Shown: positions 9,048 through 16,034 of the stretch, piece after piece | Position numbering within the stretch: position 1 is the first letter of the stretch | Layout of the letters: each line of letters opens with the position of its first letter | Assembly: GCF_006265225.1 (NCBI RefSeq) | Contig: NZ_VDCS01000001.1 | Coordinates: 310,001-374,000 of the forward strand | Reading direction: 5' to 3' | Origin: Allotamlana fucoidanivorans | Lineage (GTDB): Bacteria > Bacteroidota > Bacteroidia > Flavobacteriales > Flavobacteriaceae | Length of the DNA: 64,000 nt | The notes under the pieces: model-generated | Told to the model about the DNA's origin: nothing | Seen by the model: the letters and a program-made list of their open reading frames with translations, nothing else | Databases searched by the model: none | Program-made: the position numbers and the translations under genes

Positions 9048-9875
9048 ATGAAACACATTGTAACATACATTATCATATTTACCACATTATTTTCTTGGGC
9101 GCAGCAAGATAATAAAGCCCAATTATTGGCTATGAAAAAGGCTAATAATTATGTTTATGAAGGTAATGAGAAGTTGAGTTCAGAAGATATTGTTTCGGCC
9201 GAAATGGCATATAGAAAGGCTATTTCAGAACAGCCAACATCGGTAGCAGGGGTCTATAATTTAGCCAATGCCTATATTAAAAACGGAAATTTTGAAGAGG
9301 CTTTATACCGATTAGAACAGGCTGTAAAGTCGGCAACTACCAAAGAAGAAAAACATAAAGCCTTTCATAACATAGGCAATGTATTGATGCAAAGCGAGCA
9401 ATGTAAAGAAGCCGTTGAAGCTTATAAAAATGCCTTACGAAACAATCCGTCTGATGACGAAACACGCTATAATTTAGCCGTGGCCAAAGCCTGTGCTGAA
9501 GAACAAAAGCAGCAAGATGATCAAAATCAAGATCAGGATAATCAAGACGAGAATAAGGATAACGAAGATCAAAAAGATCAGGAAGATAATCAAGATCAGG
9601 AAGGCGATAACAAAGACGACCAAAATGATCAGGGCGATGAAGATAAAAAGGATAGCGACAAAGAAAAGGATGATGAAGGCAAACCTGAAGATGATAAAAA
9701 AGATGAGGGGAAAGACAAAGAAGATAAGCAGCCACAGCCACAGCCAGGGCAATTATCACCACAGCAAATTAAGAATTTGCTAGAGGCTATGAATAATCAA
9801 GAGCAGCAGGTACAGGAAAAAATAAATGCAGAGAAACAAAAAGGCGTAAAAGTTAAATCAGCTAAAGATTGGTAA
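9048..9875 (+). CDS. batC: BatC, TPR protein with acidic low-complexity tail
   Basis: 275 residues: signal peptide (about 1-18, ending SWAQ), three TPR-like helical pairs (about 28-150; YNLANAYIKNGNFEEAL and HNIGNVLMQSEQCKEAV are clear), then about 80 residues (155-235) made almost only of D, E, Q, N, K and G, and a short C-terminal helix (LLEAMNNQEQQVQEKI). Acidic tails are common in BatC homologues, which are periplasmic. The coding DNA of the tail is repetitive (GATCAA/GATCAG words), so length variation between strains is likely. Confidence 0.88.
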   Translation: MKHIVTYIIIFTTLFSWAQQDNKAQLLAMKKANNYVYEGNEKLSSEDIVSAEMAYRKAISEQPTSVAGVYNLANAYIKNGNFEEALYRLEQAVKSATTKEEKHKAFHNIGNVLMQSEQCKEAVEAYKNALRNNPSDDETRYNLAVAKACAEEQKQQDDQNQDQDNQDENKDNEDQKDQEDNQDQEGDNKDDQNDQGDEDKKDSDKEKDDEGKPEDDKKDEGKDKEDKQPQPQPGQLSPQQIKNLLEAMNNQEQQVQEKINAEKQKGVKVKSAKDW

Positions 9876-9914
9876 ACGTAGTTTGATATGCATCATCTGA
9901 ATCGTGAAGAAAAT

Positions 9915-11690
9915 ATGAAACTCATAAGGCACCTATCCATAATTCTAATTCTTTTTGTAGCAAGTATAGCTTCGTCTCAAGAGGTAGAGTTTGTTGCAAA
10001 ATTGAGTAAACATAAATTAGGAATCAATGAGCGTTTGCGTATTGATTTTATTATGAATCAAGATGGCGACAATTTTATTCCGCCAGATTTTTCAAATTTT
10101 ATGGTGGTGGGTGGTCCTAATCAATCCGTGAGTAATTCTTGGATTAATGGGGTTAGAACCTATAAAAAAACCTATAGCTATTTTTTAGCACCTAAGAAAA
10201 GAGGTGTATTTACCATCTCGCAGGCCAAAATAGTTATTGATGGCACTACCTATAAAACGGTTCCCCAAAAAGTAGAAGTTACCGCCGCTGTTGAAATTCC
10301 TAAAGACCCTAATGATCCTAACTATCTAGCATCAGAGAATATTCATTTGGTTGCCGAGGTGTCAAAAACCAATCCATATCTTAATGAAGCTATTACAGTG
10401 GTATACAAGTTATATGTGTCTCCCAAAATAGCGGTAGATAATTGGAATGAAATTGATACACCGCGGTATAATGATTTTTGGAGTCAGAATATCAATACGC
10501 AAGACCAGCGGGTGCAAAATGGTGCATACAATGGTGAAGATTATCGTTTCTTGGTATTGCGAAAAACAGTGTTATATCCGCAGAAAACGGGTAAGCTTGA
10601 CTTAGAGCCTTTAAGTTTAGACATTGCCCTGAGAGTACCTACAAATCGCCGAGATATTTTTGGAAGTGTTTTGATGACGCGTGTTAACAGGAGGGTATCG
10701 GCTGGAAATAAAACCATTACTGTAAAACCGCTACCAGAAACAGGAAAACCGCTTGATTTTACTGGGGCTGTTGGAAGTTTTGATTTGGATGTCACAGCAT
10801 CTAAAACAGTACTAGATGCCACCGAATCACTACAACTTAAACTTAAGGTATCGGGTAATGGAAACTTAAAGCTTTTTAAATTGCCAAAAGTGAGCTTACC
10901 AAGTTCTTTAGAGGTTTATGAGCCCGAACATGAAGAAAACGTAAAAACTAACCTATCAGGGATGCAGGGCAGTATTCAAGACAGCTATACGGTGGTACCG
11001 CAATACAAAGGGAAATATCCTATTCCTAGTATTTCATTTTCGTATTTTGATTTAAAAACCAAAAGCTATAAACGTTTGTCGTCTGATGAAATAGTAATTA
11101 ATGTATTGAACGGACCTTCAAGTGTTTCAACCAATGACGACACAGCTGTTGTAGCAAATAACAAGCAGTCTGTGGTATTAAGCAGTGATCAATTTGCTTT
11201 TATAAAAACAAAGACCGAGTTTACTGCTATAAAACAAGTGTATTTCTTTAAATCGAAGGCATTTTGGAGCTTACTTTTATTGCCGTTTTTAGCCATACCT
11301 CTGGCTATTGTAGTTAGAAAGAAAAAGGCCATTCGCGACGCTGATGTAGCGGGAAACAAAGTACGTAGAGCTAATAAATTGGTGCGAAAATATTTGAGTA
11401 ATGCTAAAAAATCATTAGGTCATAAAGAAGCTTTTTACATTGCTCTTGAAAAGGCGTTACATAATTATTTAAAAGCCAAATTGCATATTGAAAGCAGTGA
11501 TTTGAGTAAAGAACGCATCACTGATTTACTTGAAGAAAAACAAGTAGAGGAAGGAGTGATAAAAGATTTTATTACACTCATTGAAAGTTGTGAATTAGCA
11601 CGGTACACTCCTATTGATATTGTAACCATGCAAGAGGATTATGATAAGGCAGGAAAAACAATTTCATTAATTGACAAACAGGCACGTTAA
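9915..11690 (+). CDS. batD: BatD, membrane-anchored beta-rich periplasmic protein
   Basis: 591 residues from the ATG at 9915, where a signal peptide begins (MKLIRHLSIILILF, cleavage near residue 21). The alternative ATG at 9888 would put nine polar residues in front of the signal. The long beta-sandwich region (about 25-430) has the BatD pattern of an early KHKLGINERLRIDF strand and repeated Ig-like modules. A membrane segment follows (about 455-475), then a cytoplasmic helical tail with a HKEAFYIALEKALHNYL segment. BatD proteins are thought to organise the Bat complex in the periplasm. batE starts one base after its stop codon. Confidence 0.9.
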   Translation: MKLIRHLSIILILFVASIASSQEVEFVAKLSKHKLGINERLRIDFIMNQDGDNFIPPDFSNFMVVGGPNQSVSNSWINGVRTYKKTYSYFLAPKKRGVFTISQAKIVIDGTTYKTVPQKVEVTAAVEIPKDPNDPNYLASENIHLVAEVSKTNPYLNEAITVVYKLYVSPKIAVDNWNEIDTPRYNDFWSQNINTQDQRVQNGAYNGEDYRFLVLRKTVLYPQKTGKLDLEPLSLDIALRVPTNRRDIFGSVLMTRVNRRVSAGNKTITVKPLPETGKPLDFTGAVGSFDLDVTASKTVLDATESLQLKLKVSGNGNLKLFKLPKVSLPSSLEVYEPEHEENVKTNLSGMQGSIQDSYTVVPQYKGKYPIPSISFSYFDLKTKSYKRLSSDEIVINVLNGPSSVSTNDDTAVVANNKQSVVLSSDQFAFIKTKTEFTAIKQVYFFKSKAFWSLLLLPFLAIPLAIVVRKKKAIRDADVAGNKVRRANKLVRKYLSNAKKSLGHKEAFYIALEKALHNYLKAKLHIESSDLSKERITDLLEEKQVEEGVIKDFITLIESCELARYTPIDIVTMQEDYDKAGKTISLIDKQAR

Positions 11691-11691
11691 T

Positions 11692-12450
11692 ATGAAAAAG
11701 CTCTTATACATACTATCTGTGTTATCTTGTTTACTAATACAGGCTCAAAACCAAGCTGTTTTTGAGAAGGCAAACACGTTTTACAATGAAGGTAAATATG
11801 CCGAAGCTATAGATAATTACCAATCTATTATTGAGAGTGGTGAGCATTCAGCAGCATTATATTTTAATTTAGCTAATGCTAATTATAAGCTTAACAATAT
11901 CGGGCCCAGTATTTATTTTTATGAAAAAGCCTTACTACTTGAACCTAATGATGCTGAAATAAAAAATAATTTAGCCTTTGCTCAAAACATGACCATTGAT
12001 GCTATTGATGTGGTTCCTGAAGCTGGATTAAAAAAAATAGTAAACACCCTAACGCATAAATTAACATTTGATACTTGGGCAAAAACCGCTGTGGCTCTAG
12101 TTTTTATGTTTGTTGTATTGTTTTTAGTGTATTACTTTGCCTATAGTACCTTACGAAAGCGTCTAACTTTTATAGGAAGTTTAGTGTTCTTAGCGTTAGT
12201 ATTTATTACGTTGGCCTTTGCGTTTCACAAATATAATTTAGATAAGCGTGATAACCCCGCCATTGTGTTTGTGCAAGAAAGTAAAGTGAAGAGTGATCCT
12301 AATCCAAGAAGTGAAGAGGTTTTTAGGTTACACGAGGGCACAAAAGTTCAAGTGGTTGATACATACAATTATTGGCAAAAAATAAAATTGTCTGACGGTA
12401 AAACAGGTTGGGTTATTTCAGAAGATATTAAAATGTTAAAGGAATTCTAA
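11692..12450 (+). CDS. batE: BatE, TPR and SH3-like membrane protein
   Basis: 252 residues from ATG 11692. A TTG at 11671 could extend the frame by seven codons but would overlap batD and precede the signal peptide, so I reject it. Order: signal peptide (about 1-18), TPR repeats (about 24-92, with FNLANANYKLNNIGPSIYFYEKAL), two membrane segments (about 127-147 and 158-176) and a C-terminal bacterial SH3 domain (about 190-252, ending TGWVISEDIKML). It is the last gene of the Bat operon. The next gene has its own predicted promoter. Confidence 0.9.
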   Translation: MKKLLYILSVLSCLLIQAQNQAVFEKANTFYNEGKYAEAIDNYQSIIESGEHSAALYFNLANANYKLNNIGPSIYFYEKALLLEPNDAEIKNNLAFAQNMTIDAIDVVPEAGLKKIVNTLTHKLTFDTWAKTAVALVFMFVVLFLVYYFAYSTLRKRLTFIGSLVFLALVFITLAFAFHKYNLDKRDNPAIVFVQESKVKSDPNPRSEEVFRLHEGTKVQVVDTYNYWQKIKLSDGKTGWVISEDIKMLKEF

Positions 12451-12452
12451 AA

Positions 12453-12485
12453 TTTGCATGTATTTTGTTAAAAAGTATATATTTA
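12453..12485 (+). promoter_or_regulatory. Predicted promoter for the small membrane protein/SulP/carbonic anhydrase unit
   Basis: TTTG at 12453-12456, a 21-base spacer, then TATATTTA at 12478-12485, one mismatch from TAnnTTTG. Transcription would start near 12492, about 15 bases before the ATG at 12507. It is directly after the batE stop codon. Confidence 0.4.
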
Positions 12486-12506
12486 CGACTTTGAAGTTTT
12501 AAATTC

Positions 12507-12809
12507 ATGTCAAAAAATATAGTTTCTTTAACATTATCTATTTTGTTTTTGCTGTTTGTTACAGCACCTACAGTTATTTTGATGGTAGATGATTCTATTG
12601 ACGTTTCTTCGTTTTATACCTGCTCCGAAGAAGAAGAAAAAGGGGGAGAAAAACATAAGGAAATTGATCCACTGGTTTTGGATCAAACAAACTCAGAACT
12701 TCCAATTCCGTTCGGTTTAGAAGAGTTTGAATTGTTTTATTTCTTTAAAAAATACCAAAAACCACACCTTAATCTTATTTCCCCACCACCCGATTATAAC
12801 CTAGTATAA
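12507..12809 (+). CDS. Small membrane-anchored protein upstream of SulP transporter
   Basis: 100 residues: one N-terminal hydrophobic segment (about 5-27), a short acidic/charged stretch (EEEEKGGEKHKE, about 41-52), and an aromatic C-terminal part (FELFYFFKKYQKPHLNLISPPPDYNLV region, about 74-100) rich in prolines at its end. I recognise no characterised family, though it looks like a conserved small flavobacterial protein. It sits 82 bases upstream of the SulP gene on the same strand. An accessory role in anion transport is possible but only inferred from position. Codon use and the close predicted promoter support it as real. Confidence 0.65.
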   Translation: MSKNIVSLTLSILFLLFVTAPTVILMVDDSIDVSSFYTCSEEEEKGGEKHKEIDPLVLDQTNSELPIPFGLEEFELFYFFKKYQKPHLNLISPPPDYNLV

Positions 12810-12851
12810 TTTCGTTTTTCGTGTACCGTTCAAGTAATGGTTTTTTTAATA

Positions 12852-12873
12852 CTTATGATGTATATATCATAAG
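12852..12873. promoter_or_regulatory. Inverted repeat in the leader of the SulP gene
   Basis: CTTATGAT (12852-12859) and ATCATAAG (12866-12873) form a perfect 8-base inverted repeat with a 6-base spacer, 18 bases before the SulP start codon. It could be a hairpin controlling translation or a binding site for a dimeric regulator. The sequence alone does not decide. Confidence 0.4.
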
Positions 12874-12891
12874 ACAAAACAGTATTATAGT

Positions 12892-14484
12892 ATGTTTAAA
12901 TATCTTAAGAATGACTTACCGTCAAGTATAGTCGTATTTTTTGTTGCCTTACCATTGTGTTTAGGAATAGCCCTAGCCAGTGGAGCCCCTTTGTTTTCAG
13001 GATTAATTGCTGGAATTGTTGGAGGTATTGTTGTGGGAAGTTTGAGTGGGTCAAGGCTTGGTGTAAGTGGCCCTGCTGCGGGTTTAGCAGCCATAGTCCT
13101 AGCGGCTATTGGCACACTAGGCAGTTACCAAAACTTTCTAGTAGCTGTGGTTTTAGCAGGTATTATTCAAATTATTTTTGGCGTTTTAAAAGCCGGTGTT
13201 ATTGGGTATTACTTTCCGTCCTCAGTTATAAAAGGAATGTTAACAGGTATTGGAATTATTATAATTTTAAAACAAATACCTCATTTTTTTGGCTATGATT
13301 CAGAGCCAGAAGGTGCCGATAGTTTTATTGAAGCTTCAGGAGAAAATACGTTTTCTGCTATTTTACATGTATTTGATAATGTCATCATTGGTTCTCTCAT
13401 AGTGGGGGTTGTAGGATTAGCTGTTATTTTAATATGGGATAATATTTTAGCAAAAAAAGCTAAAGTGTTTACAATCATTCAAGGGCCTTTGGTTGCCGTT
13501 GTAATAGGTATTGTTTTTTATAGTTTAACCAGTTCAAGTGAGGCTTTAAGCATCTCTCAATCGCATTTGGTAAGTGTACCAATTCCCGAAGATGCCACGT
13601 CTTTTTTTAAGCAATTTAGCTTTCCTAATTTTTCGGCTATTATGAATACAGATGTTTGGGTAGTTGCGTTTACCATTGCTCTTGTGGCGAGTTTAGAAAC
13701 CTTATTGAGTGTGGAAGCAACAGATAAACTTGACCCCGAAAAGCACGTAACTCCAACTAACCGAGAATTATTGGCACAAGGTACCGGGAATATCATTTCA
13801 GGATTGATTGGAGGGTTGCCTATAACTCAGGTTATTGTTCGAAGTTCGGCTAATGTACAGTCTGGCGGTAAAACTAAAATGTCTGCTATTATACATGGTT
13901 TTCTTTTATTAATATCTGTTATTTTAATACCCCGTGTACTTAATAAAATTCCATTATCGGTTTTAGCAGCCGTTTTATTGGTTGTGGGGTACAAGCTTGC
14001 TAAACCCACCTTATTTAAGAAAATGTATAACATGGGATGGAAACAATTTGTTCCATTTATAGTCACTGTTGTAGGTATTGTATTTACTGATTTATTAGTG
14101 GGCATTAGTTTGGGGTTATTGGTTGGCATCATAGTTATTCTATTAAAAAGCTACCAAAACTCTCACTTCTTACATATTGAAGATAAGAGCAATGGCAAAC
14201 ACAAAATAAAAATGACTTTAGCTGAGGAGGTTACTTTTTTTAACAAGGGAGCTATCTTAAAAGAGCTGCATAATCTTCCAGAAAACACCTATTTAGAGTT
14301 GAACTTGTTAAAAACAAGATATTTAGATAATGATGTTATAGAAATTCTCGATGATTTTGCCTATATAGCAAAAGATAGACATATTGATATTCAATTGGTA
14401 TCTAAGCGAGGTGTGGTTGAAAACCCAGAGAGTTTTGAAGAATTCTTTAGAACCAGACCAAAATCAAGTTTAAGTTTAAGCTAA
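12892..14484 (+). CDS. SulP-family anion transporter (probable bicarbonate transporter)
   Basis: 530 residues: about 12-14 membrane segments from residue 10 to about 420, then a STAS-like cytoplasmic domain (about 435-515). The N-terminal pattern FVALPLCLGIALASGAPLFSGLIAG and the SGLIGGLPITQVIVRSSANVQSG region are characteristic of SulP. SulP proteins carry sulfate, bicarbonate or other anions with Na+ or H+. The next two genes are a universal-stress-type protein and a beta-carbonic anhydrase, which makes bicarbonate the likeliest substrate (inference from context). It is co-transcribed with the gene 5 bases downstream. Confidence 0.9.
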   Translation: MFKYLKNDLPSSIVVFFVALPLCLGIALASGAPLFSGLIAGIVGGIVVGSLSGSRLGVSGPAAGLAAIVLAAIGTLGSYQNFLVAVVLAGIIQIIFGVLKAGVIGYYFPSSVIKGMLTGIGIIIILKQIPHFFGYDSEPEGADSFIEASGENTFSAILHVFDNVIIGSLIVGVVGLAVILIWDNILAKKAKVFTIIQGPLVAVVIGIVFYSLTSSSEALSISQSHLVSVPIPEDATSFFKQFSFPNFSAIMNTDVWVVAFTIALVASLETLLSVEATDKLDPEKHVTPTNRELLAQGTGNIISGLIGGLPITQVIVRSSANVQSGGKTKMSAIIHGFLLLISVILIPRVLNKIPLSVLAAVLLVVGYKLAKPTLFKKMYNMGWKQFVPFIVTVVGIVFTDLLVGISLGLLVGIIVILLKSYQNSHFLHIEDKSNGKHKIKMTLAEEVTFFNKGAILKELHNLPENTYLELNLLKTRYLDNDVIEILDDFAYIAKDRHIDIQLVSKRGVVENPESFEEFFRTRPKSSLSLS

Positions 14485-14489
14485 AAATC

Positions 14490-15305
14490 ATGAAGAAAAA
14501 ACAATATAAAATTTTAGTGCTTTCGGATATGAAAGGAACTGAAGAGACCATCATGAGAAGTACAGTAAGTCTTGCTAAAATGATTCATGCTGAAATCGAT
14601 TTTTTTCATGTAGAAAAGCCCACAGACATTGTTGGACAAGATAATCCGCTTTCAGCAAAAAGACTTATTAACAAATCTCATTTTGCTACTCGTAAAAAAC
14701 TGAGTACCCTTATAAATTCTCTTTCTACATCTCACGATTTGGTTATTAACTATTCCTTTTCTGTAGGGCATATAAAAAGTGAAATGGCAAGGTTTATAGA
14801 TCAAAGTAAACCAGATATTATTGTTTTAGGAAAAAGAAAATTTAAATGGTTTAAGTTTGTGGGTGACGATATAACAAGCTTTATCATGAAAAAACATCGT
14901 GGAGCTATAATGATAGCCGCAAACAATAATGTTATAGAACATGATAAGGCCTTATCATTAGGAGTGTTAAATGAAGATACAAATCGTTTGAATTTAGAGT
15001 TTGCGCAGCACTTAATGAATTACACACAAGAACCTTTAAGTTCTTTTCAAATAGTAGCAGGAGCTTCTGCAATGCAAAACACGCTTAGTTTCCATGGTAA
15101 AAAAGCCATAAATTATGTGTTTCAGGAAAATGACGGGGCTATTGACAATCTTGCTAAATACCTATCTAAAAAGAATGTTAATCTGTTATGTGTGAATAGA
15201 AAAAGATATCATTCAAAATCTTTAATTTCAGATGTAAAACACTTGGTAAACAAATTAAATGTTTCATTGCTAATTACAGGAGAAGAAAGGTTAGCAATAC
15301 AATAA
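14490..15305 (+). CDS. Universal-stress-type protein in SulP/carbonic anhydrase operon
   Basis: 271 residues, soluble, no signal peptide. The N-terminal half has the UspA-like strand-helix start (KKKQYKILVLSDM) and a PDIIVLGKRKFKWFKFVGDD segment that resembles the usual nucleotide-binding end of a Usp domain but lacks the classic G-x2-G-x9-G-S/T signature. The C-terminal half looks like a degenerate second Usp domain. Its position between the transporter and carbonic anhydrase genes (gaps of 5 and 18 bases) suggests it regulates the transporter. Family call moderate. Confidence 0.7.
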   Translation: MKKKQYKILVLSDMKGTEETIMRSTVSLAKMIHAEIDFFHVEKPTDIVGQDNPLSAKRLINKSHFATRKKLSTLINSLSTSHDLVINYSFSVGHIKSEMARFIDQSKPDIIVLGKRKFKWFKFVGDDITSFIMKKHRGAIMIAANNNVIEHDKALSLGVLNEDTNRLNLEFAQHLMNYTQEPLSSFQIVAGASAMQNTLSFHGKKAINYVFQENDGAIDNLAKYLSKKNVNLLCVNRKRYHSKSLISDVKHLVNKLNVSLLITGEERLAIQ

Positions 15306-15323
15306 ATAAAAATAAATAGAATT

Positions 15324-15953
15324 ATGAAGGCACATACAAAAGAAACACAAGCCACAATGACTCCAGAAAAGGCATTAGCATTTTTAAAGGAAGGCAACTT
15401 CAGATTTCAAAGAAATTTAAAAGCCAATAGAAATTTATTAGAACAAGTTAATGATACGAGTGACGGTCAATTTCCTTTTGCTACTATTTTAAGTTGTATT
15501 GATTCTAGAGTGTCTGCTGAACTTGTGTTTGACCAAGGTTTAGGCGATATTTTTAGCGTAAGAATAGCAGGTAATTTTGTGAATGAAGATATTTTAGGGA
15601 GCATGGAGTTTGCTTGTAAACTAGCAGGGACTAAATTGATAGTTGTTTTAGGGCATACAAGCTGTGGGGCTATAAAAGGCGCTTGTGATGATGCTAAATT
15701 AGGAAACCTAACCAAAATGTTAGAAAAAATTACCCCGGCCGTACAGCAAACAGAGCAGCCTGAAGATACTAGTTTACGCAATTCAAAAAATATAGATTTT
15801 GTGAATGATGTAGCCAAAAAGAATGTTGAACTTACCATTGCAAGAATAAGGAAGGAAAGCCCCGTATTAGCCGAAATGGAAGAGCAAGGTGCTATTAAAA
15901 TTGTTGGTGGTATGTATGACATAAACTCTGGAGCTGTAGATTTTTACGAATAA
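15324..15953 (+). CDS. Beta-class carbonic anhydrase
   Basis: 209 residues, typical beta-CA length. Zinc and catalytic residues are visible: C58-x-D60-x-R62 (SCIDSR) and H111-x2-C114 (GHTSCGA). No signal peptide, so it acts in the cytoplasm, interconverting CO2 and bicarbonate. With the SulP gene upstream it would turn imported bicarbonate into CO2, or the reverse, for carboxylases such as those of anaplerosis and fatty-acid synthesis. Last gene of the unit; a strong terminator follows 24 bases downstream. Confidence 0.95.
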   Translation: MKAHTKETQATMTPEKALAFLKEGNFRFQRNLKANRNLLEQVNDTSDGQFPFATILSCIDSRVSAELVFDQGLGDIFSVRIAGNFVNEDILGSMEFACKLAGTKLIVVLGHTSCGAIKGACDDAKLGNLTKMLEKITPAVQQTEQPEDTSLRNSKNIDFVNDVAKKNVELTIARIRKESPVLAEMEEQGAIKIVGGMYDINSGAVDFYE

Positions 15954-15977
15954 ATAGCAATACAGATTCAAAAAAAT

Positions 15978-16010
15978 AAAGCCGAAGAACTGAAGTCCTT
16001 CGGCTTTTTT
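15978..16010. terminator. Bidirectional terminator between carbonic anhydrase and the sugar-acid operon
   Basis: Perfect 10-base stem (AAAGCCGAAG at 15978-15987, CTTCGGCTTT at 15998-16007) with T tracts on both strands. It ends the rightward carbonic anhydrase unit and the leftward seven-gene operon. Confidence 0.88.
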
Positions 16011-16034
16011 AGTTAGCTTAGTTAGACAATAAGC

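Noticed and set aside
9337-9762. Long antisense frames (141 and 92 codons) opposite batC
   Set aside because: They arise from the low-complexity acidic tract; their translations are composition-biased (Leu/Ile/Phe-rich) and batC itself is clearly coding.
9493-9783. A 96-codon Lys/Ile-rich frame on the plus strand inside batC
   Set aside because: It is a shifted reading of the repetitive tract with no family-like sequence.
15467-15922. 151-codon antisense frame in the carbonic anhydrase gene
   Set aside because: The opposite strand encodes an intact beta-carbonic anhydrase with all zinc ligands.
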